Positions 23,612-34,564 are shown, numbered from the stretch's first letter. The stretch is DNA of 64,000 nt from Herpetosiphon aurantiacus DSM 785 (GCA_000018565.1 CP000875.1:1317199-1381198), one strand, 5' to 3'. The notes: generated by a model not told the origin, from the letters alone. Numbers and translations are program-made.

Positions 23612-24376
23612 TTACATAAATTCTTGAATGATATCGTAGCTATAGCGCAAAATCACCCCAACTACGACCACCAAAAAGATCACGCGCACAAACTGACTGC
23701 CTTTGGCCATGGCCATACGCGAGCCGATGATGCCGCCCACAATATTGCAAACCGCCATCGGTACAGCCAAATGCCAGATAATTTGGCCTGCACCCAGAAA
23801 TTGCACCAAAGCTGCGACGTTGGTGGTTACATTAATAATTTTGGTGGTGGCTGAGGCTTGCAAAAAATCGAAGCCTAAAATGCCCACAAAAGCAAACATC
23901 AATAAACTGCCAGTGCCAGGCCCGAAAATTCCATCATAAAAACCAATCAAGCCACAAAAAAACAAAACATAAGGAATTGGTTTGGTTGAGGCTTTGGTTT
24001 CGCGGGCAGCGCTACCAAAATCTTTGCGTTTAAAGGTATAGATTGCCATGGCGATAATCAACACCAACATGATTGGCCGAAAAAGCTCTGGCCGAATCAA
24101 GCTGACAGCTCGCGCCCCCAGCCACGAACAAATTGCCGCACTAAACATACCTGGCACGACAATTTGCCAATTGACTTTGACCCGCCGATTGTAACTGACC
24201 GCTGCCGTGGCCGTGCCCGTGACTGCGGCAAATTTATTGGTTCCCAGGATAAAGGCTGGAGCAATATCTTTTTGGGTAATCAACAAGGGTGGCAGTTGAA
24301 TTAAGCCACCACCACCAGCCACCGCATCAATAAACCCCGCCAACAAGGCAAACCCGCATAACATCAACAAGGTCAT
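23612..24376 (-). CDS. TSUP (TauE/SafE) family anion transporter
   Basis: 254 residues and about eight membrane segments. The family marks are LAGFIDAVAGGGGLIQLPPLL at the N-terminus, LGTNKFAAVTGTATAAVSY, and the matching second half, GFYDGIFGPGTGSLLMFAFV. These proteins export or import sulfite, sulfonates or other small organic anions; the substrate is unknown here. It overlaps the pseudouridine synthase stop by 4 bases (ATGA), so the two are co-translated, which is probably chance packing rather than shared function. Confidence 0.9.
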   Translation of the reverse strand: MTLLMLCGFALLAGFIDAVAGGGGLIQLPPLLITQKDIAPAFILGTNKFAAVTGTATAAVSYNRRVKVNWQIVVPGMFSAAICSWLGARAVSLIRPELFRPIMLVLIIAMAIYTFKRKDFGSAARETKASTKPIPYVLFFCGLIGFYDGIFGPGTGSLLMFAFVGILGFDFLQASATTKIINVTTNVAALVQFLGAGQIIWHLAVPMAVCNIVGGIIGSRMAMAKGSQFVRVIFLVVVVGVILRYSYDIIQEFM

Positions 24377-25416
24377 GGCGCTGAATGTCCTTCTTCGAGC
24401 AATCCCGTTTGCAGATCAATTCCGACTGCTGCTCCAACCACGTGCCATAGACTTGGCACTGGCGCGATTAACTCAAGCATCGAGCCATAGCGCGGATGCG
24501 GAAATTGCAGCCAAGCAGCGTGTAATAATTGATCAGGAATGCTCAAATTGCCAAACTGAGTTACGCCACCATAGCGTTGATCGCCCACCAAGGGATGTCC
24601 AATATGTTTCGCATGCAAACGAATTTGATGGGTGCGGCCAGTGTGCAAGCGAGCCGCCAGTAAAGCCGCTGCGTTGCCAACTGCCTGCACTGTAAAACTG
24701 GTATGCGCCCGCCGCACCCGCCGATCCTTAGGCCCATACAATTGATCGATCATTGCTGCGGGGTAAACCGACCACAGCCCAAACTCGCCGCGTGAATGGC
24801 CTGTCACAACTTCTAATTTCGTCCAATCGGGTAGGCCACTGCATAGCGCCAAGTAGGTTTTCTGCACCCGACCCTCGTTGAACATGCGCTGAAAACGACT
24901 ATTGAGGCTAGGATTTTTGGAGACGATCAACGCGCCTGAGGTACCATGATCCAGTCGATGGACCAGGTGAAACGGCACAGCTTCGCCATCGCGCTCAAGA
25001 AAAAAGCGTTGCAACGCGCCTTCGAGATGCCCAAAGGTATCCCACGGCGTGGCCACGCTATACCAAGCGGCTGGCTTATTGAGCACCAAAATCCATTCAT
25101 CTTCAAATAAGATGTCGGCAGGAGTGACCACGGGGTTGGCATATAAACCAGCGGGCGGTGTATGCACCACCAATTCGCCTTCTGGCGGAGCCTCAGCCAA
25201 CGGATCAGTAACCCGCACGCTGTTGATCCAAATCGCGCCGCGTACCATCAGGGTTTGGGCCAAGGTTGGCGAGAGGTCGAGGCGGGCCATCAGCAGTTGC
25301 CAAAGTGGCATTCCAGCATCATTAGTTTCAAGAGTTAACTTAATGGGGTACTGTGCGGCTAAATCGCACAGTACCCTTTGATCAAGCGCCGACAGCTCGG
25401 CTAGCGGGTTGAACAC
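24373..25416 (-). CDS. RluA-family pseudouridine synthase
   Basis: 347 residues from a GTG at 25416. The catalytic Asp lies in the RluA signature HLVHRLDHGTSGALIVSKN. Other family parts: ILFEDEWILVLNKPAAW, KTYLALCSG and LHTGRTHQIRLHAKHIGHPL. It converts a uridine in ribosomal or transfer RNA to pseudouridine. The N-terminal region (LDLSPTLAQTLMVRGAIWIN) looks like an S4-like RNA-binding part. RluC versus RluD specificity cannot be decided. It begins 12 bases after the glycosidase stop on the same strand. Confidence 0.92.
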   Translation of the reverse strand: MFNPLAELSALDQRVLCDLAAQYPIKLTLETNDAGMPLWQLLMARLDLSPTLAQTLMVRGAIWINSVRVTDPLAEAPPEGELVVHTPPAGLYANPVVTPADILFEDEWILVLNKPAAWYSVATPWDTFGHLEGALQRFFLERDGEAVPFHLVHRLDHGTSGALIVSKNPSLNSRFQRMFNEGRVQKTYLALCSGLPDWTKLEVVTGHSRGEFGLWSVYPAAMIDQLYGPKDRRVRRAHTSFTVQAVGNAAALLAARLHTGRTHQIRLHAKHIGHPLVGDQRYGGVTQFGNLSIPDQLLHAAWLQFPHPRYGSMLELIAPVPSLWHVVGAAVGIDLQTGLLEEGHSAP

Positions 25417-25428
25417 AATCTATCCGTT

Positions 25429-27510
25429 CTATTTGTTGAGCAGCACCAACGGATTATACAGCGTATGGATGCCGTCATCGGTTGCAAACCGTAAGAGCGT
25501 GATTGAGTAAGCGGGCAGCGTGACCGTGGTGGTTTCGCCGACTTCGGTCAATTCAACCGTTTGTGCATTACTAAAATCATCGTTCACATTGGTTTGCCCA
25601 TTATACGTGATTGTGGTTGCATCGAGGCTAACAGCTTGGGCCACATCAATCGAGCCAGAAATTGCCGGAATGACCACACCACCAGCGCGAAGTTGGACAT
25701 TGGTGGTGGTCGCTTGGCCTGTTTTGTTGATTGCCATCAGCGAGATCGTATGGCCATCGCTGCCAGCATACATGCTAATTTGGGTTTCGGCATCGGCATC
25801 GCTGGTATATTCAAGTAGGCGATTGCCGAAAAATTGCCAGAGATGGAAGGCATAATACTGCGGGCTACGAGTGTAGGTTGGCACATCGCCAATCAAACCA
25901 TAATCGGTGCCATTGCTTTGCACATTGCCATTCAACAGCCAATGGTTGGCAGCCAACACATCGCCTTGAATAATTTGGCCGGTTGTATCAGCAATAAACA
26001 ACATATTCAGCGCTTTGGTCATCATCGCTTGCGGATCATATGGCCAGCCAGCGCTCAAATTGTATTCGCCAATCATAATCGGAATATTGCGACCATCAGC
26101 AAAATCGGCGATCGCTTGACGAGTGCTAGCAAAAACTTCAGGCCATTGTTTTTGCGGGCGTGAAAGCATCAAATAACGGCCAAGCGCATCATTGTTTGGC
26201 ACATCAACAAAGGAGTAGGGGTGAATTGCGAGGTAGTCGATCACATCGCCGCCCTCGGTCAGCACTTTGGTGGTCCAGTTGTTGAATTCGGTTGGGTTGG
26301 CTAAGCCAGTTACACCGACCATAATCGTTGGGTCAACCGCTTTCATTGCTGCACGAACTTCGAGATAGCCTTCGTGGCGATTGGGTGCTGGCAAGCCGTT
26401 GATATATTCAGCACCATCACAGGTCCAGCCAACTTCCCAGCCTTGGACACATGATCCATAGGTTTCGTTGCCAAAATCCCAATATTTGATGCCAACTGGT
26501 GCGGCATTGCCATGGCTGGCCCGCAGTTGCGCCCAATGGCCAACTGTCTGCCAATTCACACCTTTGTGATCGGTGCCAAGTGCCCGTTGATCATTGACAT
26601 CGCCATTGAAGAAGGCAACCAACGCGGCAGCTTCGCCCGAAGTCACGTTGGTATTGATCGTCCAGATCGCATCGCGATCGGTTGCGCTCAGAAATTCAAT
26701 AAAATCGGTTGGGGTCATGGCCCATTCATAATTACATGGCCATGCGTTGGCAATTGTGTTGCCCGTGCCCAATTCGCAGTTGATTGCCCCATGGTCTTGG
26801 CTCATCGAGCCACCTGGCAAACGAATTGTCATATTACCCAACGCGCCACTGCGGGCCAAGAAAGTTGAATTGGCCGCAGCTTCAACCCCCCACATACCAT
26901 AATTGGTGCCAAGTGCATTGCGGGCACTAAAGTCAAGCACGGTTTGATCGGTATCGATCGTTACATTAACTGTGCCTGGTGGGGCAAAATCGACAATATT
27001 GAGGATAAGATCGTCGATGTAGAAGGTTGCTTGAGCCGTACCTGTGGATTCTTGCAAGTTAATCCGTGAAACTGCACTGGGATTGCCCAACTGGGCCATT
27101 GTCAATTGAACCTGCGTCCATTGGCCAGCGGGAGCGTTAACTGGCACAGCAGCAACGATATTACCGCTATCAGAGGTCGTGACCCCAGCATTAAACTGTG
27201 CGCCACCAGTACCGCCATAGACCCAAAAACTAATTCCAGTCAAGGCTTCGGCGGGAATCAGCCCAGGTGAGTGTAGCGAAAAACCGCCCCACGCCTCAAA
27301 GGTTATTGCCGTCGATTTCGTGCCGGTATGCGCTTGGGCAGTGCTATCAAACGCTGCCGCTGTGCTCCACGACCAATTTTGCCAACCAGTAGCCAAGGCT
27401 TCATCAAATACAATCGATGTGCCATTCGGAATTGCGGTATGTGCCCGCGTCGAACCGAGCCATGCGACACCCAACACCATCAGCAGCGAAAGTTGAACCA
27501 AACGTCGCAT
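25429..27510 (-). CDS. Secreted clan GH-A glycosidase, arabinofuranosidase-like
   Basis: 693 residues from the ATG at 27510, with AGGAGG 6 bases upstream; the ATG at 27531 precedes that site. A signal peptide (LVQLSLLMVLGVAWLGSTRA) is followed by a carbohydrate-binding beta-sandwich (about residues 30-170) and a catalytic barrel. The acid/base Glu is in KYWDFGNETYGSC and the likely nucleophile in IPIMIGEYNLSAGW, the clan GH-A arrangement, most like GH51-type arabinofuranosidases. A C-terminal beta domain ends in TLYNPLVLLNK, similar to the tails of two other secreted proteins here. Probably extracellular and acting on plant polysaccharides; exact substrate unknown. Confidence 0.82.
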   Translation of the reverse strand: MRRLVQLSLLMVLGVAWLGSTRAHTAIPNGTSIVFDEALATGWQNWSWSTAAAFDSTAQAHTGTKSTAITFEAWGGFSLHSPGLIPAEALTGISFWVYGGTGGAQFNAGVTTSDSGNIVAAVPVNAPAGQWTQVQLTMAQLGNPSAVSRINLQESTGTAQATFYIDDLILNIVDFAPPGTVNVTIDTDQTVLDFSARNALGTNYGMWGVEAAANSTFLARSGALGNMTIRLPGGSMSQDHGAINCELGTGNTIANAWPCNYEWAMTPTDFIEFLSATDRDAIWTINTNVTSGEAAALVAFFNGDVNDQRALGTDHKGVNWQTVGHWAQLRASHGNAAPVGIKYWDFGNETYGSCVQGWEVGWTCDGAEYINGLPAPNRHEGYLEVRAAMKAVDPTIMVGVTGLANPTEFNNWTTKVLTEGGDVIDYLAIHPYSFVDVPNNDALGRYLMLSRPQKQWPEVFASTRQAIADFADGRNIPIMIGEYNLSAGWPYDPQAMMTKALNMLFIADTTGQIIQGDVLAANHWLLNGNVQSNGTDYGLIGDVPTYTRSPQYYAFHLWQFFGNRLLEYTSDADAETQISMYAGSDGHTISLMAINKTGQATTTNVQLRAGGVVIPAISGSIDVAQAVSLDATTITYNGQTNVNDDFSNAQTVELTEVGETTTVTLPAYSITLLRFATDDGIHTLYNPLVLLNK

Positions 27511-27567
27511 TCCAAGCCTCCTGATCATCATTGAACATAGCTAGATTATAGTGAAAGTATCTAAAGA

Positions 27568-27612
27568 ATAAACTTAAAAAATTTAGTAATTATTCACTAA
27601 AATTAAGTTTAT
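27568..27612. promoter_or_regulatory. Long AT-rich palindrome in a divergent intergenic region
   Basis: Outer arms ATAAACTTAA / TTAAGTTTAT (10 bp, perfect), inner arms TTTAGT / ACTAAA, and an 8-nt centre. It lies between two divergent genes for secreted proteins and may be an operator or an AT-rich hairpin. Confidence 0.5.
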
Positions 27613-27728
27613 CTAGCAACCCTAGCCCGAAGTATAGGCTCTAAATTCGTATAGAACTTGACATTTTCTACCAAAGCTGGGGTTGAGGCTTATGCTATAC
27701 TCGCAATCTAAAGCAAGGAGTTTTTGCG

Positions 27729-28436
27729 ATGAAGCAATTGAAATGTTTGATGCTGGCAATGTTGTTAATCGTGCCAATTCGCGCTAGTACTGCCGCGAGC
27801 AGCTATTGTTTCCCCGAACTCAAGGCCCATTGCGTCGAAGCGCCATTTGACGATTATTGGCGTGATAACGGTGGTCTGCCAGTTTTTGGCTACCCAATTA
27901 CGGCCAAAGAACGCTACCAAGCTCCCGATCATGGCCCAACCCTCAGCATTCAATGGACTGAACGCCAACGGTTGGAGCATCATAGCAATTTGACGGGCAC
28001 GCCCTACGAAATTCAAATTGGCTTGTTGGGCAAAGAGCGCCTCGCCCAACTCAACCGCGAATTGGAACCCGCTGCCCGCCGTCCAGCCGCCGATTGTTTG
28101 TGGTTTGGTGAAACTGGACATAATGTTTGTAATCAAGATCTGGGGATGGGGTTTAAGCAATATTGGGAGAGCCATGGCACAACCACCGCCGGCTTGGATA
28201 GCTATGGGCGTTCATTACAATTGTTTGGGTTGCCGCTAACCAGCGCTCAATATGAAATTAATGCTGATGGCGACCAAGTGGTTACCCAGTGGTTTGAACG
28301 CGCTCGCTTCGAGTGGCATCCTGATAATCCCGACCAATTCAAGGTGTTATTGGGGCGTTTGGGCAGCGAATTAACTGGGCTTGAACCAGTAATTGAGCCT
28401 GAGCCAATTCCTGGGCCAAACCCGCCTGATAAGTAA
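27729..28436 (+). CDS. Secreted protein with two GLPVFGYPIT-type repeats
   Basis: 235 residues, with AAGGAG upstream and a signal peptide (LMLAMLLIVPIRASTAA). Two repeats of a motif common in Chloroflexota exported proteins are visible. The first contains FDDYWRDNGGLPVFGYPIT and WTERQRLEHHSN. The second contains FKQYWESHGTTTAGLDSYG, LFGLPLTSAQYE and WFERARFEWHPDNPDQF. It ends in a Pro-rich stretch. Such repeats are found beside peptidase or glycan-binding domains, but here they stand alone. Function unknown. Confidence 0.8.
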   Translation: MKQLKCLMLAMLLIVPIRASTAASSYCFPELKAHCVEAPFDDYWRDNGGLPVFGYPITAKERYQAPDHGPTLSIQWTERQRLEHHSNLTGTPYEIQIGLLGKERLAQLNRELEPAARRPAADCLWFGETGHNVCNQDLGMGFKQYWESHGTTTAGLDSYGRSLQLFGLPLTSAQYEINADGDQVVTQWFERARFEWHPDNPDQFKVLLGRLGSELTGLEPVIEPEPIPGPNPPDK

Positions 28437-28439
28437 AAA

Positions 28440-28465
28440 GAGGCGCTGGTAACGTCCAACGCCTC
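28440..28465. terminator. Terminator between convergent genes
   Basis: Arms GAGGCGCTGG / CCAACGCCTC, with one mismatch, and loop TAACGT. It starts 3 bases after the secreted-protein stop and ends 10 bases before the aldo/keto reductase stop. Confidence 0.6.
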
Positions 28466-28475
28466 AGTATATTTC

Positions 28476-29591
<1,116 letters not shown>

Positions 29592-29642
29592 TTAGCCACG
29601 AATTGGAACTATTGAGGTGATTCACGCATCCATTTGAGCATT

Positions 29643-30002
29643 TTATGGAAGTAGCATTTGAAGGTCACTGGCAAGCACCAGCACAAATAACGGTAATTTC
29701 TCAGCTTGAACCGGGAACCGAGCAATATAATTACGGGTATAGGCGCAACTTCTACGTACATAATTATCTAATGATTCACCAGGTTGGCGATTTATAGACC
29801 AATTTTCATAGCTTATTTCAATACCTTCTAAACTTTGCAGATAAACATCTCCACCGAGAATAGGAATTGCTAAATCTTCGATGATAACAATCGCATTCAT
29901 CGCGTCTTGCTGGTCTAAGGCATATTCTTGCGTGCCTAATTCAGATAGTAATATCCCTTTTTGGGATAAAAATGCGTTATAAGCTGCTCTATTTTTCAAC
30001 AT
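29643..30002 (-). CDS. Imm40-type immunity protein, orphan
   Basis: 119 residues that fit the Imm40 pattern of polymorphic-toxin immunity proteins: GILLSELGTQEYALDQQDAM, IPILGGDVYLQSLEG, ISYENWSINRQPGESL and YVRRSCAYTRNYIARFP. Such proteins neutralise a toxin domain delivered by a neighbouring cell or encoded next door. No toxin, secretion or Rhs-like gene is visible within the window, so this copy is an orphan. The gene is visibly more AT-rich than its neighbours, which fits transfer. No clear ribosome binding site precedes the ATG. Identification rests on pattern memory, not a search. Confidence 0.7.
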   Translation of the reverse strand: MLKNRAAYNAFLSQKGILLSELGTQEYALDQQDAMNAIVIIEDLAIPILGGDVYLQSLEGIEISYENWSINRQPGESLDNYVRRSCAYTRNYIARFPVQAEKLPLFVLVLASDLQMLLP

Positions 30003-30080
30003 AACAATCTCACAATGAAAAGAATCTGTGCTTAATTATCCTACTGTAGCATAGATTCGCCTTTTTTGGCTACAAACTGA

Positions 30081-30104
30081 AAGCCCTGCCCAAAGGCAAG
30101 GCTT
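30081..30104 (-). terminator. Terminator at the end of the amino-sugar operon
   Basis: Arms AAGCCCTGCC / GGCAAGGCTT, with one mismatch and a 4-nt loop, 25 bases after the stop of the SIS-domain gene. On the minus strand a short T run follows. Confidence 0.5.
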
Positions 30105-30128
30105 CGTGGATGGAGAGTAATTGAACAA

Positions 30129-31175
30129 TTAGCGGGTTTCGGTAACTTTGCGCAAACCACGTGGCTGATCAACATCAAAATCGCGGGTGTGGGCTAAATG
30201 CAAGGCCAGCAGTTGGCCAGGCACAATGTTGATAATTGGCGAGAGCCATTCAGGCAAACCAGCTGGTGTGCGCAAGGATGTGCGGCTCAAGCGCAAGGTA
30301 TCGTGGTCATCGCTGATCGCCAGAATTTCTGCGCCACGCTCGCGAATAGTTTGGATGAAACTTTGCATTTCAGGCAACATCTGACCACTTGGTGCAATCA
30401 CAATCACCGGAAAACCAGGTTCGAGCACTGCCACGGGGCCATGCAAAAAGTCGGCGCTGCTGTAGGGCTGCACAATCGTATAGGTTAATTCTTTGAGCTT
30501 GAGCGCCAATTCAAAGGCAGTTGAATAATTGTAGCCACGGCCAATCACCACGCATTGCTGCATGTAACGATAGCGCTGCACCACATTCGCCATATCTGGC
30601 AAGTTGCTCAGGGTGTCGCCAACAACGCGGGGCAAACGCTCTAAGGCTTGGTTCATGGCCGAATCATCGGCCAAGGCAGTGCTGAGCAGCGCAATCGCCG
30701 CGAGTTGAGCGGTATAGCTTTTGGTTGCGGCAACCGCCAATTCCTCGCCAGCGTGTAAATCGATCACAAAATCGCCAGCTTGCGCTAAGGGCGAATCGGT
30801 TTTGTTGGTGATTGCGGCGGTGAGTGCGCCTTGCTTGCGAGCTTCGGTCAGCACGGCCACGATGTCGGGGCTTTTGCCACTTTGGCTGATGCCCAGGACA
30901 CAAACATTGCCCAAAACCGGCGGGCGTTGATAGATTGAGAACAGGCTGGGTGTAGCCAAGGTGACTAAGATGCCGTTGAGTGAGCCAAGCAAATATTGGG
31001 CGTAGCGAGCAGCATTATCGCTGGTGCCACGCGCGGCAATCACAATTTGGCTAATATTTCGTTCGCGAATGGCCGCCGCCAATTTGGCAACCGTCGCTTT
31101 TTCGGCCTCAAGCAGCCGTGCCAACGATTGGGGTTGCTCATAAATTTCGCGATAAAGATGGCTTTGGGTTAGCAT
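30129..31175 (-). CDS. SIS-domain glucosamine-6-phosphate deaminase, NagB-II/AgaS type
   Basis: 348 residues with two SIS (sugar isomerase) domains: [20 protein letters not shown] and [16 protein letters not shown] in the first, [20 protein letters not shown] and [11 protein letters not shown] in the second. It lacks the glutaminase half of GlmS, so it matches the NagB-II class, which turns glucosamine-6-phosphate into fructose-6-phosphate and ammonia. The start overlaps the nagA stop by 7 bases. Last gene of the amino-sugar operon and its entry into glycolysis. The alternative, a glucosamine-6-phosphate synthase-like regulator, is less likely given the neighbours. Confidence 0.88.
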   Translation of the reverse strand: MLTQSHLYREIYEQPQSLARLLEAEKATVAKLAAAIRERNISQIVIAARGTSDNAARYAQYLLGSLNGILVTLATPSLFSIYQRPPVLGNVCVLGISQSGKSPDIVAVLTEARKQGALTAAITNKTDSPLAQAGDFVIDLHAGEELAVAATKSYTAQLAAIALLSTALADDSAMNQALERLPRVVGDTLSNLPDMANVVQRYRYMQQCVVIGRGYNYSTAFELALKLKELTYTIVQPYSSADFLHGPVAVLEPGFPVIVIAPSGQMLPEMQSFIQTIRERGAEILAISDDHDTLRLSRTSLRTPAGLPEWLSPIINIVPGQLLALHLAHTRDFDVDQPRGLRKVTETR

Positions 31176-32308
31176 TGACGTTGCTCCAAGGTTGTAGAAC
31201 CATAGACGATGTTGCCGCCCACAAGTGTGGCGACAACCTGATAGTGCTGCTGATCAAAAATGACTAAATCAGCAGGGTTATTGATTGCAATCCGGCCATA
31301 GTGAGCTAAGCCCAACAAATTGGCCGGAATCGTGGTAAAGGCTGGCAGAATCTGCTCAAGCGGGCTGTTCGTCCACGCATGAATGTTGCGTAAAGCTTGA
31401 TCCATCGCCAACACGCTGCCCGCCAAACGGCCATCGCTGCGCCGAGCCTCACCGTTGGCTACGGTCAGGGTTGTATCGCCAAGCAGATATTCGCCGTCGG
31501 GCATGCCGAGCGCAGCTTGGGCATCGCTGACAATTGCAATCCGTTGACTGGCACTGTGCCAAATATGGCGCACCAAGCCTGCATGAACGTGTACGCCATC
31601 GGGAATCAAGCCCATGGTGATCCGTTGATCGCTCAAGGCGGCTCCGGCTAAACCTGGTTCGCGATGGTGCAAGGCTGGCATGGCGTTGAACAAATGGGTT
31701 ACCGCGCGAATGCCTTGATTGAAACCAGCCTCAGCTTCTTCAAATGTGGCCTCGGAATGGCCAGCACTGACCACCACTCCCCGCTCAACCAATGCTCGAA
31801 TGAGTTCGTCGGCAGCATCAAGTTCAGGAGCCAAAGTTACCAAACGCACGCCATTGGCTGGCGACCAAGTTTCAATCGCCGCTAAACTGGGGTTTTGCAA
31901 ATGGCTGGGATTATGCGCACCACGCTTGGCTGGGTTGAGAAACGGCCCTTCGAGATGCAACCCCAATACCCGCGAACCAGTAAAATTGCCCTGTTGCACC
32001 ACCTGTTGAGCCGCCGCAACTTGACTCAGCGGTGAAGTAATGATCGTTGGCAAAAATGCTGTCACGCCATATTGCGGTAAGCCAGCAGCAACCGCACCAA
32101 TCGTATGAGGATCGCTGGTGAAATCGTGGCCAAATGCCCCATTCAGTTGCAAATCGATCAAACCTGGCACAACAATCAGATCAGTCAGATCGTAGCAGGG
32201 CGCTGTAGGAGCAGCCTCAGCCACATGACCATTGGCAATCGCCAAACTACGCGCAGCACTTAGCTCTGGCGTATAGATCGTGGCATTTTCAAAACGTAGG
32301 CTGCTCAT
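31169..32308 (-). CDS. nagA: N-acetylglucosamine-6-phosphate deacetylase
   Basis: 379 residues. Amidohydrolase fold with NagA marks: [20 protein letters not shown], the metal-binding [50 protein letters not shown], and catalytic Asp in [16 protein letters not shown]. It removes the acetyl group from GlcNAc-6-phosphate in the cytosol, giving the substrate of the next enzyme. It overlaps the GNAT stop by 4 bases (ATGA) and the SIS gene start by 7, so translation is tightly coupled. Confidence 0.95.
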   Translation of the reverse strand: MSSLRFENATIYTPELSAARSLAIANGHVAEAAPTAPCYDLTDLIVVPGLIDLQLNGAFGHDFTSDPHTIGAVAAGLPQYGVTAFLPTIITSPLSQVAAAQQVVQQGNFTGSRVLGLHLEGPFLNPAKRGAHNPSHLQNPSLAAIETWSPANGVRLVTLAPELDAADELIRALVERGVVVSAGHSEATFEEAEAGFNQGIRAVTHLFNAMPALHHREPGLAGAALSDQRITMGLIPDGVHVHAGLVRHIWHSASQRIAIVSDAQAALGMPDGEYLLGDTTLTVANGEARRSDGRLAGSVLAMDQALRNIHAWTNSPLEQILPAFTTIPANLLGLAHYGRIAINNPADLVIFDQQHYQVVATLVGGNIVYGSTTLEQRQC

Positions 32309-32766
32309 GCGTCCCCTTGCAACATCCCACGATACACCCCAGGAGTCGAATCGGGGATGACAATTGCGCCAACTGTGCGTTGATAAAACTCAACGGGGCC
32401 AGCATCGCCGACAATTGCATAGCCATAACCAAGTTGTTTCATCGCATCCAAGGCCGCAACCAGCAAGGCCGTGCCAACTCCGCGCCCACGACAATCGGGG
32501 TCAACTCCGGTTGGGCCAAAGAAATTGCGGGTAGTGGTGTCGTAGCAGGCAAAGCCCAAGAGTTTTTGCTCTTCAACGGCAATAATACAGCTAATTGGTG
32601 ACTGACTGAAGGCCACTGCACACTCACTGCGCCACGCGGGATAGAAAAAGCGAGCCACCCAATCCAGCACCACATGGCGTTCAGGGGCAAGGGCGCGACG
32701 AATCGTCACGCCCGCAATGCTGGGGATAGTTGGCAGTTCATACAATTTGACCAAGAGATCAGGCAT
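32305..32766 (-). CDS. GNAT-family N-acetyltransferase in the amino-sugar operon
   Basis: 153 residues from the ATG at 32766, with GAGGTG upstream; the longer frame runs into GH20. Acetyl-CoA site: GVDPDCRGRGVGTALLVAAL, followed by GYGYAIVGDAGPVEFYQ. Coupled to both neighbours by overlap (8 bases with GH20, 4 with nagA). Its substrate may be an amino sugar or a glucosamine that needs re-acetylation (inference from position); GNATs are too diverse to say more. Confidence 0.82.
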   Translation of the reverse strand: MPDLLVKLYELPTIPSIAGVTIRRALAPERHVVLDWVARFFYPAWRSECAVAFSQSPISCIIAVEEQKLLGFACYDTTTRNFFGPTGVDPDCRGRGVGTALLVAALDAMKQLGYGYAIVGDAGPVEFYQRTVGAIVIPDSTPGVYRGMLQGDA

Positions 32767-34558
32767 AACGCACCTCGCCATAGCTATCGCGCAAGCTTGC
32801 AAAATGTTTAAGGCTATCTTGCAAGCCACCGGGGCGATTGCGGCTCAGCCAAACTTGTTGGAAGCGTTCGATCAAGGCATCGATTTCTGGTTGCAATTTG
32901 CTAGCGGTTTCGCTTGGCTGTTGATCAAGCACCCACAAACCGCGTTGCACCGCATGGCGCAATAAATCGATCGCCCAAGCTAATTCAACTTGGCAAAGCT
33001 CGCCATCAGCGCGTTGGGGTTTGATGGTTTGCAAGTCGTTGCGCAGTTGCAGCAAAATCTCATCGGCATTATGCAAATTTTTGCGATCAAGGTTTAATTC
33101 GGCAATTGCGGCTGGGTTGGCCTGCAAAATGCGGAATAACGACGAGGTATTGTGCAATAACGGTGGTACAGCGCGATAGACATCGCCCAATTGATAGACC
33201 AAATTGCCCAAAACCTTGTTGCTATCGGCAAAAACCACCGTATCGAGCAAGGCAACCACATCAAGCTCAGCGAGCGCATTCCAAGCCCGAGCAGCGCCGA
33301 TTGCCAAGCCAAGATAGCTGGTCACGAGTGGTTGCCAGTGGCCGTTATCGCCCCAATCGGTCATCAAAAAGCCTTTTGCACCATGGTTCAAGCCATGTTT
33401 GGCGGCGCTCGCGATATTTTCCAAGGCGTTGGTGGTGCGGCCTGCGACGGTGTTCCAGCTTGACGTGCCTGGGCAAACGTAGAAGGGCAAGCCCGCTTTG
33501 GCAATGGTGGCGGCTTGTTCTTCAAAGGGATGATGCGACTCGTAGCCCCAAATCAACACCTCGGCATCGCGGGGCAATTCGCTGACCAATTCTGGATAAT
33601 GCAAAATAATATCGCTCCAGAATTGCATCACATAGCCGCGTGAATGGGCTTCGTGGTAGAGCTTTTGCAAAAATTCGAGATAAACCCGACCTTTGCCGCG
33701 CTCAGCAACTGCTGCTGCACTTGCCCCCAAGCCCAATTCGACCGTTTCGTCGCAGCCAACGTTGAGTGTGCGAGTGCGGAAGTTGGGCAATAGTTCGTCG
33801 AGCATGCTACGCACTAATTCGATGCTGCCTGGGTGTTCGGGAGCTAAGGTGAAGGGTTCTTCAAAATAGCCCCAATCGGGGTCGCCAGTGTCGCAGCCAT
33901 CGGGGCATTCGGCCAAATCGCGATAGGCTGGTTTGGTCAGCCAACGTCGCATATGGCCAAAACAATTTTGGTTGGGCACTAATTCGATAAAGCGTTCAAG
34001 ACAGAAATCATCGAGCGCCCGTACTTCCTCGGCAGTCAACGGCGAAGCATCAGCCCATACTGTGGGGTGGTTTTGGTAAGCAAACGTATGCTCAATATAC
34101 AGCTGAATTTGGTTAATTTTCCAGCTAGCTAATTCGTCGATTAGCGCATAGAGCGTGGCCATGGTTGGCACTTTATCGCGGCTAATATCGAGCATAAAGC
34201 CACGCACCACAAAATCAGGGGCATCATCAATTAATAGATACGGCAATTGCTCAGCTGATTGTTGTTGAATTTGGCGCAGCGTTTGCAGGCCATAAAACAA
34301 GCCTGCCGCAGTTTGCGCCACAATCTGCACGCCATCAGCAGCAATCTGCAAACGATAGCCATCGGCATGAACGATGCTTGAATCAAGCGTTAGCAGCAAA
34401 TTGGCAGCTTGCTCAACCATTTGATATTCGCCCAGTGCCGCCAAACTGGCCGTAACCCGCTGATCAAGCCCACTAGGTAGGCTAATCTGCCAGATTTTGG
34501 GTAAAGCATAGCTTCCCTCAGCACGCTGAAGGTTTTTTGGTTTTGGTAATAATTGCAT
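32759..34558 (-). CDS. Cytosolic GH20 beta-N-acetylhexosaminidase
   Basis: 599 residues and no signal peptide. GH20 barrel: FMLDISRDKVPTMATLYAL and the catalytic Asp-Glu pair in LNVGCDETVELGLG. An N-terminal GH20b-like domain comes first (PKPKNLQRAEGSYALPK). It releases terminal GlcNAc from short chitin oligosaccharides by substrate-assisted catalysis. The lack of export signal, together with the ABC importer directly upstream, suggests that oligosaccharides are taken up whole and cut inside. The C-terminal 150 residues are helical and unassigned. It starts 6 bases after the permease stop. Confidence 0.9.
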   Translation of the reverse strand: MQLLPKPKNLQRAEGSYALPKIWQISLPSGLDQRVTASLAALGEYQMVEQAANLLLTLDSSIVHADGYRLQIAADGVQIVAQTAAGLFYGLQTLRQIQQQSAEQLPYLLIDDAPDFVVRGFMLDISRDKVPTMATLYALIDELASWKINQIQLYIEHTFAYQNHPTVWADASPLTAEEVRALDDFCLERFIELVPNQNCFGHMRRWLTKPAYRDLAECPDGCDTGDPDWGYFEEPFTLAPEHPGSIELVRSMLDELLPNFRTRTLNVGCDETVELGLGASAAAVAERGKGRVYLEFLQKLYHEAHSRGYVMQFWSDIILHYPELVSELPRDAEVLIWGYESHHPFEEQAATIAKAGLPFYVCPGTSSWNTVAGRTTNALENIASAAKHGLNHGAKGFLMTDWGDNGHWQPLVTSYLGLAIGAARAWNALAELDVVALLDTVVFADSNKVLGNLVYQLGDVYRAVPPLLHNTSSLFRILQANPAAIAELNLDRKNLHNADEILLQLRNDLQTIKPQRADGELCQVELAWAIDLLRHAVQRGLWVLDQQPSETASKLQPEIDALIERFQQVWLSRNRPGGLQDSLKHFASLRDSYGEVRYA

Positions 34559-34564
34559 AATTTG

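Noticed and set aside
27658-27700. TTGACA near 27660 as a promoter for the secreted repeat protein
   Set aside because: The nearest -10-like TATACT is about 32 bases away, too far for a sigma-70 promoter.
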